From Blastomussa wellsi (lineage: Eukaryota; Cnidaria; Anthozoa; Scleractinia; Plerogyridae), in the NCBI GenBank assembly GCA_947652115.1, contig OX393564.1, forward strand, positions 1,847,057 through 1,911,056: 64,000 nt of DNA. Direction: 5' to 3'. The notes under the pieces are model-generated. The model was given only the letters and a program-made list of their open reading frames with translations, did not search any database and was not told where the DNA came from. The translations under genes and the position numbers were made by a program. Below are positions 48,501-59,500 of the stretch, piece by piece (position 1 is the stretch's first letter; every line of letters begins with the position of its first letter).

Positions 48501-51500
48501 AAGAGCGAAAGTGGACGTGAAGAGACTGGCGAGAGTTTGAGTTCGAGTTCCATACATAGGACGAGTGGGGTGGGGGGGAGGGTGGTTTGCGGGGAGCTGG
48601 GAAGTCGGAACATCCCGTATCTTTTACTCCCGGTTCCCGCTCTTTTATTGAGTGCTTCCCGTCTCTTTGTCCGTGTTCTGAAATAGAAAAATATTACGCG
48701 ATATCGCGAACTATATACGGTTCGCGCCAACTGATGACTTCCCACTTCCCGCTTGGCGTTCCCAATCTCCGGGCCATTACGCTCACTAGGCGCCCGCCCC
48801 CATGACCCATTCAATTCCGCTTCCCATTAATTTGAGCAGGTGATCTTTAGCAAGAGTCGAAAAGAACTTTGCACCATTTACAAATATCAGATGATGACAA
48901 ATGACTTAGAACTCGCCGCTCGTTGGACTGTGCGCTTATTAACTTCTGATGTCGGTCGAAGGACACTCTTGTTAGTCTCAGTTCGTGAATTGAATGGCAA
49001 GGAAGGGTATTTCTTTTGTTAAGGTACCTAAGGACTATCGCTGACCGTGTAGGGTGGATTCAAAAACACACTATTGAGTCGAAGAATATTTGAATAACAA
49101 TATCAATGTTATTAATGTTTTCTGACACTTTTGCCTTGAATTAGAATACCAGAGCTATTAGCCTCAGTCGATTTGGCAAAGTGTAATAGCTTCTGGATAA
49201 GGACTAATTGCCCGTTTCTTATTGCGTTTTGAAGATAAGGCATCTTTATGTATTGAGTAATAGATCTTCTTATTTTAACACGACGAAACAGTTGAGCAGT
49301 AACCTCAATTCAAACCATAAGATAAACTTCTTGATTAATTTACGTTACACTTTTTTAGCTTATATGTTGATGATCAAACAATCATGTTATGTTTCCGTGC
49401 ACAAGAAATTGCTCCCCTTTTTTTAAAAAGATGAAAGTTTTTAAGAAGAATATATTTAAAACCTAAAGCAAAGATTACAACAGTTCTTTTATCTATTTTT
49501 TAATAAACACCGACCGGATTTGCCAGGTCGCATTTTATTTTCAAAGTTGTTAGTTGTATTGATTGAAATTTATTTTCCGTTTTAAAACTTAAACCCTGGC
49601 TGCTTTTTATGACCACTGCTAATGGAAAAAAAAATAAAAAGCGACTATATCTGTCTGCCAACCGTCTAATTGATGGAATTTTAACAACAAGTTTTACATA
49701 ATTATGTCTTTTTGACAAATTATTTTAACGCTTACATTGAAGGCTGTACATGTTGGTTGAAATTTTTAATACACTGCACTCGGGCTCTAGATTCAGATCG
49801 AAAACTAAATTCCGCCTGAAGATCTTAATTGCGAATCCTTTTAGAGTATAAGATCTCTGCATATTGCATGTGCAATTGCTTAAGTGTTTTAAGACACCTT
49901 GAATTCACTATCGTGTTTGATCAGCCTGTTGTTAGCGAGAGAGAAAGCTTATGTGAGAAATAGCAAAGATCCGAAGCTCACATACAAATTGAAGAATAAT
50001 GCTGTAAAATTCAAGCGACTATTGTTCATGCATAAACAACTAACCTTTCTTTCCGATAAGACTATTGGTTCGATTCAAAAGCTAACAGCCGTAGGCATAC
50101 GCCGGGCACCTTCGTACTTGGGGGTGGGTGGGGGGCTGTAACCTCCCTACCCGAAAACAACTACAGAATTTCCGAATGTGTTGGCGTTAAATCGGTATAC
50201 AACCACCCAACAATTGCAACTGCTGTTGCCCGAATCCTGAGCGCTTTTTCCGAAAAATGTCGACAATTTTCGAAACTTGGGGAGAGGGGTGGGGGGCTCG
50301 TACGCTTATGCTAACAGCTCAAGAAATGTTGACATGTGAACACACTTATTTCAGCAGCAAAACAGGTTTAACTTTGTGTGTCCAACGACCGCAATTGTTT
50401 TAATTTATATATTGCGCGGAAATGCGCAACGGAACAAGAGAAATAATATTTAATAGTTGAGATCATCATAGAGTTATTATATTGGCGACGGAAGATAATT
50501 TTTTTCTCCGGGGAAGGGTTAAATTAAATTTATTCAATAACAAACCAACCCACGAAATGACAAAGAAATACGACAGTTAATGTTTGAAAGCAATGTCATT
50601 TTGTCAATAATCACCTGTTAACGTTCACATTATAGGTGAAGTTAGTTCTTTATAAGATTATTGCAAGTTTTAAGCTCACTCGAATTAATTTTATCTTGGG
50701 GGAACAAATATAATGAAGCTTTGACTTAAGTTTTGCCATGTCTGCTTGTTCCGTTATTACGCGAGTGCAACAAGTTTGATATATATCCCCCGCTAGAAAA
50801 ATATCGACTTACAATGCAATAATATGTCCGTTTTATGGAAACCGGTCTGAGTGAAACCTTGAAAGGTGTTTTTATCTGCTTATTGCAAAAACCTTCATAA
50901 TGAATCGCATTCTCTAGCTAATTGCAGTAATAAAACGAATCATTCAGATAAACTGGCTACAAATATTATATTTATTGACGAATTCGAAGGAAACCGGCAA
51001 TTTTGCCGTCGGCGCTTTTAGAAACAATTTCATTCTGATTTTTGGCGCGAATGTTTTACATTAACTGAATTTGGCAGATGATATCCCGACATTTCTAGCT
51101 CGCGAACTAAGCCAACTAGAAAACGTGTTTGTGTACACAACTTTGGAAATATTGTTTTTTTTCCTGCACGAGAAACATGTACATGTGATGGCGTAAAATA
51201 ATGGCAACCCGCCGGACACGAATGGGACATTTCCTAAAAGCTGTTCCAAAGCTGCGTTGTAGTTAAAACAAGTTTAGGGATTTAATAGTGACCGAAAAAA
51301 GTAAAAGCGACAAAACCTATCATTTAAATGAATAGAAAGTAAATAGTGGGAATTTTTGGTGTAAGTACTGCCGTTTTCCACGCTTAAGTAAAACAACAGT
51401 GCATTGGGTACTAAGCTGTGAGATGGAAATCGTGAATCAAACGATATTAACTCACACCATGTATGACCAAAATGTTTACGTGAATATGATACGCAATATT

Positions 51501-52102
51501 TCGCTCAGAATAACTAGACTAACAGATACTAATCGAAATGTACGAACAAGATGAGCAAAATTGACTTAACTCAAGCGACTTTAACTGACTAATATCAACA
51601 AAACATACTCACCTGTCACATTGCCACCTTCTCTCCGCGAGCTCAAAGTGGGTCCGTCGTTCATTTTACTTTCACGGAAAACATTTTTGTCTTTGGCGGA
51701 GGTTTGTTTACTTTCACCACACTGTAGTGCATCCACAGCCACATACGCGCTCCTTATAAAGTCAAAACTCAAACTTTCCATAATGGCGTAGTCCACACTA
51801 CCACATGTATCTTTAATATCAACCCCTAGCGTCACATCAGGAAGCAATGTGGAATCGTTGTTTATTAGTTCCACAGCATATAACATGGCCTCGACCCCCT
51901 TATATCCGCGTAAGTGAAAGTCGCCGCGACATGATGAATTCCCAGGATGGGGCGCAAAATTAGGCGAGAAATGAACTGGAATTAGTCCACCAATTACGAC
52001 GTCGCCCTCAGTGATAATTCCAGTTCGTTGATTCGAGCGCCGGGAAGAAGAGCCGGGTAGGAATACAGTGACGAGAAGGGAATATACAACATATAGCTTC
52101 AT
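44266..52102 (-). CDS. Class C G-protein-coupled receptor (mGluR/CaSR-like), complete, four coding exons
   Basis: Cell-surface receptor predicted to bind a small ligand, probably an amino acid, in a bilobed Venus-flytrap domain and to signal through G proteins. Exons (minus): 51613-52102, 47211-48287, 46477-46908, 44266-45563. All junctions are GT-AG and all three introns split a codon after its first base, giving one 1,098-residue frame. Order: signal peptide (about 1-20), Venus flytrap (about 33-500), cysteine-rich NCD3G linker (about 524-575), seven membrane helices, then a long Ser/Glu-rich cytoplasmic tail. Class C hallmarks seen: SYAST and VPSD in the ligand lobe, NESRLIAF before TM6 and APKIY at TM7. 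The first in-frame ATG (52102) precedes a good signal peptide; the GTG just before it is not a plausible start. A TATA-like box lies about 140 bp upstream and AATAAA about 85 bp after the stop. The residues expected to contact a glutamate side chain are replaced, so ligand identity is open. Confidence 0.93.
46248..46407. mobile_element. Foldback element inside GPCR intron 3
   Basis: AAGGTGGATTTCCACT and its inverse AGTGGAAATCCACCTT form the ends, with inner ACGTGCGTAA/TTACGTGCG-type and GAGACGATGTATG/CATACATTGTCTC arms. It lies between exons 3 and 4 and leaves the splice sites intact. Confidence 0.75.
46477..46908 (-). CDS. GPCR exon 3: cysteine-rich linker, TM1, TM2 and most of TM3
   Basis: Encodes residues 523-667. 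It starts with the NCD3G domain, in which nine cysteines are spaced as CC..C..C...C..C....C (WDCTRCGG and CSDCPK are recognisable). TM1 (about SWAVVIVFLSSFGFALVVF), TM2 and most of TM3 follow. The exon ends GTTG|GTAAGT. The presence of NCD3G separates this receptor from the GABA-B branch, which lacks it. Confidence 0.92.
47211..48287 (-). CDS. GPCR exon 2: main part of the Venus-flytrap domain
   Basis: Encodes residues 164-522. The acceptor is a T-rich tract followed by CAG|ATTGCTG and the donor is AAAG|GTAAAT. By alignment with mGluR1 (from knowledge of the family) Thr204, Asp224, Tyr252 and Asp335 keep the alpha-amino/alpha-carboxyl contacts Thr188, Asp208, Tyr236 and Asp318. Lys409 is replaced by Tyr411. 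Asn-linked sites such as NRS and NCS fit an extracellular domain. Confidence 0.92.
48288..51612 (-). other. GPCR intron 1
   Basis: GTGAGT...TTCATTCAG intron of 3,325 bp. A less AT-rich block at 48,480-48,810 with repeated CTTCCCGCT-like words looks like a repeat; the rest is featureless. Confidence 0.85.
51613..52102 (-). CDS. GPCR exon 1: signal peptide and start of ligand-binding lobe 1
   Basis: Encodes residues 1-163. A hydrophobic leader (LLVTVFLPGSSS) is followed by the family's usual opening, an unstructured stretch and then GDVVIGGLIPVHF. CRGDFHLRGYKGVEAM aligns with the segment that holds Arg78 in mGluR1; here that position is Gly69. The exon ends ACAG|GTGAGT. Residues about 130-163 are a polar, variable loop, as is usual at this place in class C receptors. 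Confidence 0.92.
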
Positions 52103-52235
52103 CACTGATAAGCAAAGGAATTGCCACAGAAAAACTGGTACTTAATTTGTACAGATTTTAAGTTCAGCTTCTAGCACACCACAGCCTGGCTCGATTAAAA
52201 CTTGGCGCCTTTCACTTTTCACCGCGCGCGTACTA

Positions 52236-52247
52236 ACATATATAGTT
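52236..52247 (-). promoter_or_regulatory. TATA-like element of the GPCR gene
   Basis: On the minus strand CTATATATG lies about 140 bp upstream of the start codon, which would put a start site near 52,210 and leave a 5' UTR of about 110 nt. Position and sequence fit a core promoter, but no transcript data are available. Confidence 0.4.
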
Positions 52248-54490
52248 CCTGTTTAGTGGCGAGAGTTTCGCCTGTCAAGAAATTGACAATTTATCAAGTA
52301 ATTGATGGGAGTGTCTCCTGTCAATTCGAGGTTTTGTTTGCTTATGACATGGTATGAAAAAACCAAAAAGCAATATTAACCTTCGTGTCGTCTCTTCGAT
52401 TTAATTAAACCGCATCAAACCGTATCACCTGCTGCGTCAAACTTTTGCGCGTGCGCGGAAGGACTGGCTCACTGGCTTACTGAAAGCTTACTGATCAATT
52501 TCGTCCCCAGATTCCTTCTTCGCTCGGTCCAGCGACCGCTGGGCAAAAAGAGAAGGAGAATGGGTAGGTAGAAATGAATTTCTGTTCACTATATCAGTAT
52601 ATATAGCTAGCGGCTAGGACATGTTAACTAAGACTTGAAAAATAAGCATGAAGACGTGCCATGCCACTGGTGAGTAAACACAAAGTTTAAAGGCGGAGTT
52701 ATCATGAGAATCTGTAAACAGTACCATCTTGAACTGAAAATGGAGATGTGACATTCAAACCCAATATTAGGACATTTAAGAAAAGAAAAGAAGTAAACTG
52801 AACACATGCAAATTAAACTTGTAAAATAGCCAACAGGTTAGCCAGCAGAAATTTGGGGATTTTTCATGTTATAGTGGATCTTCAACATGCTTAAGTAATT
52901 CTTCTTCGTCCTCTGTGGGACACAATGAAGCAAAAATCTCTCTCAATTTCACGCTGTTATGTGCAGCATGGTTTGTCTCGCCTCACGCGAGTTTCGCCAT
53001 GAGAGAATAAATTTTATGTTTTTTAGAGCTAAAAGGCTGTGGGGACGTGTCACTGGAATTAATATGGCAGTGCAGTTGGGGATCCAGATTTCTTTCTAAT
53101 TAGGGTGGGGGACCGAAACATTTTCTGGCCATTCGGGCCTTCAGTAATTAAGGTGAGGATCCTAAAAGTTTTCGGCCCTTGAGGCCTTAAAATTTTCGCC
53201 CATAAAGAAGTGGAATCGGGCTCCCCGTGCCCCTCCCTCCCCTCTATATCCGCCAATGAATTGTTGGTTGAAAACCGGAGGCGGTGATCCGAACCAAAGC
53301 CCTAGACAAGGGATAAACTTTAGGATACCCGGCCATTCGGAAATTACTCTGAAACCCGCCCACGCTCGCTCGCTAAGCCCAGCTACGCAGGCAACCGTTT
53401 TACTTGAACTCATTTTTTGTTAAATCTTTATCCGTAACTTAAACAAGGTTGATTTTTCGGGTAGCGGGAAAAGGGTATTGAAGGGAAGGACTTGTGTCTT
53501 ATTGATTGTTGAGTATTTCCAGGGGCATGTATGACGGTATTTTAAATTTCATCTATATTTCCTTGGCTGGTTTACGGCTTGAAATCCATTCCCCCTGAAA
53601 ACTGCACGTCCCCAGGAAAACTAACTGTGACCGAAAGAATGATACATGAACATCTCGCGCTTTACAAGACAGCGTTACTGACATTTAAACCCCTTTATTT
53701 TTCACTAACCACTATGCTAGCTACATCTCTTATATATAGCTCCGCAGCGTGCATGCAGACACGTTTTCTCTTCTCAGTTTAGTTTAACGGACCAAATCTG
53801 AGGATGTAGATGAGTGGTGACCTTTAAGGACTCTGAAATCACACCACTTAAGAGTCGACGACATTTTGCGAGACCTTTTTTCAATTGTAAATTCTTACAA
53901 TTTTTCTCGGAATATAATCATTTTGCATTTCCACCATGCTGCTGAATGAAACGCACGACTGTCCGTGACAAAATGAAATGGAGTGGCCCTTTCCACTAGG
54001 CAGCCAGTTCCAAATGGTACACACTCGTCCAGTACCATTGCGGTTCAGTATTGAAAAATTGTACTATTCGAGAAATGGAAAGCGCTCTAAGTTTCACTCA
54101 ACGGCGGGAATTTAACCGACGAGGAATAGGAGTTACCATGAGAAAATATCATTGTAAAGCATTTGTTCCAGCTAACACTAAACAAATGTACATACATAGA
54201 TTGATTTCTTTTCATAAAGAGAAACTGGTATATCTTTATTTACGACTTCACGGCTACATGAGATATCCCAAAGGGCACTTTAATTTCTTTTATTGAAGCA
54301 TTATTGGCCACTCCCTAGTCACCTACTTTTACACTTCATCTGCGCCCTGACGATGGTAACCAGTCTCAATGAGTCGACCGGAAAAAATCTAAAGAAAAAG
54401 TAACGGATTTGTGAGTTAAAAAACGAAAACGGATCCTATCCGTTTAAAACGGATCATGCAAAGCGTTTCAACGCTTTTCTAACCCCGATT
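52248..54490. other. Intergenic, upstream of the GPCR
   Basis: The block 53,060-53,410 contains C/T-rich and GGCCTT-like words and may be a decayed repeat. No exon supported. Confidence 0.5.
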
Positions 54491-54636
54491 TTAAGCCTGG
54501 TTCACATTTGTGAAATAAGCATAACACAACTGAAATGAGCACAAGCATAAACACAAGAAAAAAAACATTTTTCTTTTTTCTTGCGCTTATGCTTGTGCTT
54601 ATTTCACTTATTCTACAGGTGTGAACCAGGCTTTAA
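54491..54636. mobile_element. Foldback element between GPCR and M6PR
   Basis: TTAAGCCTGGTTCACA and TGTGAACCAGGCTTTAA are the ends; GAAATAAGCATAA and CACAAGCATAAACACAAG find their inverses on the right. Confidence 0.75.
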
Positions 54637-56419
54637 CGATTTGGGCAAACCGTTTGAAAGGTTATCTCTTTCCTTTGCAATTCCTCTCTAATAGTTGCGC
54701 CCACTGGCATACTTCATCTTGGTAACTGCATAGTACCCAGAATGTTCTGAAAAAAGACAAATGTATATTCTTCACGAACGCTTGTCGTCTACCACTTAGA
54801 ATTGGTACAGAACAGTTGCTGAAATGTTGTTAATTCTTAGAACCCTATGCTCAAATTGCGCCTTTAGAGAACATCCCCCTTAAATCTGCCAAGCAACTTG
54901 AGTTTCAGCTTCACGACAAAGAGAATATCTTTCAAGAGCTGGCTTGTTCATCGTAAAAACGGAGTTCTTGTGCAAAGTCCAAACAAACATCATTGTGTGC
55001 GGATTCGTTCACCTGAAGTTGGCAGAAGATCGGTTAACGCTGGTTACGCAACGTGGATTTGACGTTTTTCAGAAGAATCAGTGACAGAGTGAAAGACGGT
55101 TGCCAAAATGATTTGAAAATGAAAGTGTGCTACAGATTAGCATGTGTATGAATAAAATCGAGTCATTAATTTAAAATTCTAATCAAATGTGCTACGTGCA
55201 GAAAATAATCAATAATATATTCAATTGCAAAATATCCACGTCGATTCATATTTCTATCTTACTTGTAATATGAATTTGCATAATTCAATTTATTTAAAAT
55301 ATATTTCAATTCTACTTATAAATCAGCTCAGGCCACTGGATTGATTTGAAAATGAAAAACAAAAATATCAAATTAGACCAAGGCCGGGGGGTCTTAATGA
55401 GGGTCGCCCACTAGCTCTAGGAACGAGACATGGTTCTAAAACAACAGATAACGCGTCACAAGAAGGTCTCGAGCCCTAATAAATAATTGAGGTCGTGCTT
55501 ACAACGGGCTTACACAGGTTCTAGCGAGGTTACCCGGCTTGGAATTATTCAATTTAAACAGCCTTTAAACGCGTTTTAGCTTTGGTGTGAGTGAGTATTA
55601 TTACTCAGGGTTCCTGACTAGAAATTTAATGTAAGAAGAATAAATTGCGCTTTTTTGTTTGTTTTTGATCATATAGAAAAAGCTAACCATTCAAAAACTG
55701 CTTGGTAGCTAGAGGGGGCGAAATTTACGCGTGAAACTGAAATTGGCGGGTTTTTCGTGATAGTCAGTTGGTATAAGAAAAATGAATGACGATAATAACT
55801 CGGCCTTGTGAAAAAATTCTTCAAATCTCACAGGTTAGAAGCCCTTGAATTACTCGCCACACGTCCCACCCTATTCCCTAGAATATTCATTTTCTTTCAG
55901 CCCCGGTAGAGGTTTGTTTTACAAATCAAAATAGTGGGCCTCTTTGTTTTCATCCGTTATTTTATTTCTGTTTCAGTCCCTTCTCCTTGTCGCGGTCATC
56001 AGTTTGTTAGCCGGAGAGTGCAGATTTTTATTTAGTATCACGAGCGTTTTAGTTCAATTTTATGCATGACTCAAAATTTGTGCATAATTTGTGCAACGTG
56101 GGTATGATAAAGTATGATAATGAGACTGTTTGAAACAAAGCAAAATAAAATTTGAAGCAAGCCTGATAACACGGAACCACAAAATAACATGATTCTGGTC
56201 TTTTACAGAGCAAGTACCGCGGTTAATAAAATAAACCTATCCTGAAACTCCCTGTCCCCAATTCCGGTTCCAGTCGATATTATCCCGTGACAAACACATG
56301 ACTTACCCATAGCCACTAGAGGCTCAAAATTTGTCCCAAGCTTAGTAACCTGGCATGAGGTAATGAAGATCATTTGATTTGGAGGTTCAGCTTTCGTCTT
56401 TTGCCGTCTTTGTAAAACG
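54637..56419. other. Intergenic, upstream of M6PR
   Basis: No TATA box at a convincing distance from the M6PR start; presumably a TATA-less promoter. No other gene seen. Confidence 0.5.
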
Positions 56420-56592
56420 ATGAATATATTCTTGACTGTTTTCAAAGCGTGCTTACTATTCTCGAGTCTTTGCACGCGTTTACCACTGTTTTCTGAAGGA
56501 GCAACAACACCGTCATCAACGAGTTGCCCTCAACATCAAGGTAGTGACCCGAGCGACGTGAATGACAGAGTTAAGAAGTTCGAAAGCCAAGA
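56420..56592 (+). CDS. M6PR: M6PR exon 1: start codon and signal peptide
   Basis: Short first exon (57 codons plus 2 nt). The hydrophobic leader NIFLTVFKACLLFSSLC follows the ATG. The exon ends CCAAGA|GTAAGT, and VKKFESQ runs into the next exon just as the family does before the first lectin strand. The two leftover bases plus the first base of exon 2 make an intact Asp codon, which is good evidence for the join. Confidence 0.85.
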
Positions 56593-59500
56593 GTAAGTGA
56601 AAACCCATGCTTTCCTACGTTTAATATATATTTTGCAGTACTTAAGAATCCATGTAAGACGGCTTGTTCATTTTTGAACAGATAGTTTCTTTGCAACAGT
56701 AACTTTGCCCAACGTCTTACAACTTGAAAGTCTCACAGGTGCAATCAATCGAACTCTAATCTTGAGTTGTAATAATTGTTGTAACTTGTACCGCATATTA
56801 ATAAGATTTCACGTTTTAATTGTGACGTGGATTGTAAGTTTTTAAAGTTGGCACTAAATTCTATGCTATCTTCTGAAGGTGTTTATCAAATTTTGCAAGA
56901 ATTGGCAGTCGTAAGATTATAAGTGTGGACGGATAATGCGACTGGACGGATAGTGCGTTCTCTAGTGGACATAAACCTCGTCCATGTATATGAAGCCTAT
57001 TCAGCATATTGCATCGTTCGAGATGCAGTGGATAATGACTTGTGTTTTGTGCTCGTCTTTATTTGAAAGTATGTGTTGTGGTTTAAATTTATCCTTGGTT
57101 TAAAAGTTTTTAAACCAGTTTGATATTTATTTCCCTTTGTCTCATGTTGATTAGCATAATCTGAAACAAAGGGAAATCAATATCAAACTGGTTTAAAAAC
57201 TTTTAAACCAGGGATAAATTTAAACCACAACATATGCTTTTGATCATATTTGCATGGAAAGGGTGCATTACAAATCTTTAATTATTATTATTAATTATTA
57301 TATGCATTATCCATCCAGTTGCATTTTCTATCCAGATGCACAATGTGCCCCCATTATAAAAACGGCCATTCTCAACTTTTGTGTGACGACTGTTGTTTTA
57401 TTACCTGTGTAAAACAGTCTCCTTCCGTTTCAAAATGTCATGCAATGATTGAGTCCAAAGGGAAACATTCTTTTTCCTGCTGGCTTAGTAATGCATACAA
57501 ACTACTGTAAGGTAGCTTATTGTATTGTAATAAGTTGGTGACTTAAACAATCATAGATTGTATCGATTTCCTTTGTTAACTCGATATTGTATCCAGGGTC
57601 TGAAATTACACTTTCCTTGTTGCCAGTGCAACTAAAAAATTACACTGGCAACTAGAACATTACAGCTGGTCGCCGGTGGGTGATTTACTTTTTCTTGGAC
57701 TACTGTACATTGTACTTACTGTGATATGCATGGTATATAAATATCTAAAATTACAGTCAAATTTACATTAACTTTGATTTTTGGCCAAGGTGTCATTACA
57801 CTGACATAAAAATTTAGATCCCCTTACCAACAACTAACTTTTTATCTTGCCACTAATTCTGAAATAGAATTGAAAGGGATTTGTGTATTGATGTACAATA
57901 TTGTGGCGAGTTCCGCTGCCAGAAGGAGGGTAAATTTTTGGCAACCACAAATAGCTGGTGACCAAAACTTTTTATTAAGTCGCTGGCTGGTGCCAAGTCC
58001 AACAAGCTAATTTCAGACCCTGATAATTTGTATCAGAATATCTAAAACTGTGTTTCCCTGTGGTCTTCGAACTCAGGTAGGGTATTAATTAGGGATGGGT
58101 TATTAAAGTTTTTTGTATACAAACTGCATCTGAATGTGTGAAAGGAAATAGAGATCTTCAGATCAGTTTACTGGAATTGTGCTTTTGCATGAAAATAACA
58201 TTGGAGACACTTAGAAAGAGCAGTTGTTTTGTAATACTGAAATGATAACTATCTGCAGTTCAGAACTAGAAAGGTGAACCAGAACAGATGGATGATCAAT
58301 CAGTGGATCAATGTACTTTGATTATGCTAATTTGATTCAAACATAATAAGGGGTTTTGGCAGTAGGGTGCATGCATAAAAGAAGGACTTAAGATGATTTC
58401 CACAGAACATTCGAGCAATAATGGCAAAAATAAAGTTACCAAAAAATCTCATAGCATGGTAATATTTAACTAAAGATAAGAAGATCTTGTCAAGACTTAA
58501 GCTCTCAAGCTGACCCCGCGAGAGAAAATTGAATTTGAAGTTATCCACATTTCAATTAAAAGGGACCTTTTGCGTTAGTTGAAAACACAATAACACACGC
58601 TTGAGCATTCTTACGAGGTTTGACATTAAATTTCTCAAGAATGCGTGGGGATTTAATCGCGTGGTCACCTAGAGAAATGAATTACAGTGAGATGTTTTAA
58701 ATAGTATTCAAAAAGTTACCATGTTGTGAGTAGATATTTGGTAAATAATTTTTGCACTTATTGCTCGAACTTTTAGCAGAATCCGTCTTAATTAGACAAC
58801 TATCACTGAACTAAAAACCAGCTTGATGGCAAACAATGAAAGTAAAAAGTATTCATTTATTTTGTTTGTGTCCTCCAGGCCTTGCTGTCAAACTGAATTT
58901 CAATATTATATAGCAAAATAGCCCATGTGGTCTACCTGTATAGAAGGGGACACTTATTAGCCAGGAAAGCACAATTTCTAAAGGGGGTTCTTATTTAGAC
59001 AGTGGGCACTTGCACTGTACTGGAAAGAGGACACAAAATTGAATCAATGTGGTATCTTTAATTGCTGCCAAGCTTTGCTAAAAATGCATTTTACTTACTG
59101 GAAACTAAACATTTGCCCTTTTCAGTATGTATGTCACACAGGATGAGGAATACAGATATGAAATTTCAATCTGCCCGCAAAAGAAGCAAGACACTAGAGC
59201 AGTTCAACAACATGGGCTTGACTGGCCTGATGGCAAATGGACTGTAATAGGGCAGTATAGAGATTCTCATGTAACTGGTGGAAGTAAGTGACAGTGTTGT
59301 CCTAAGGCTTGTACAATAATTAGCACTAAATATATACAACAACATACGTTTTATTTTTTCTTTTAAATTAAAATTACAATTAAACCATGCCGGCAGGTAG
59401 CAGCGCTAGTCTAGGCGGGTCATGTTTACACAAATTATTAATACACATGTACAACTAGGCACAACTAAAAAACAACTGAAAACAACAAGAGAACTAAAGA

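Noticed and set aside
48482..48814. 110-codon minus-strand frame in GPCR intron 1
   Set aside because: Low-complexity repeat words, no splice sites, and the GPCR exons on either side join in phase without it.
50805..50835. GACTTACAATGCAATAATATG, like a U1-like 5' end
   Set aside because: No stem-loop I, Sm site or promoter spacing; likely chance.
56203..56475. 90-codon minus-strand frame
   Set aside because: Overlaps M6PR exon 1, which has family and phase support on the other strand.
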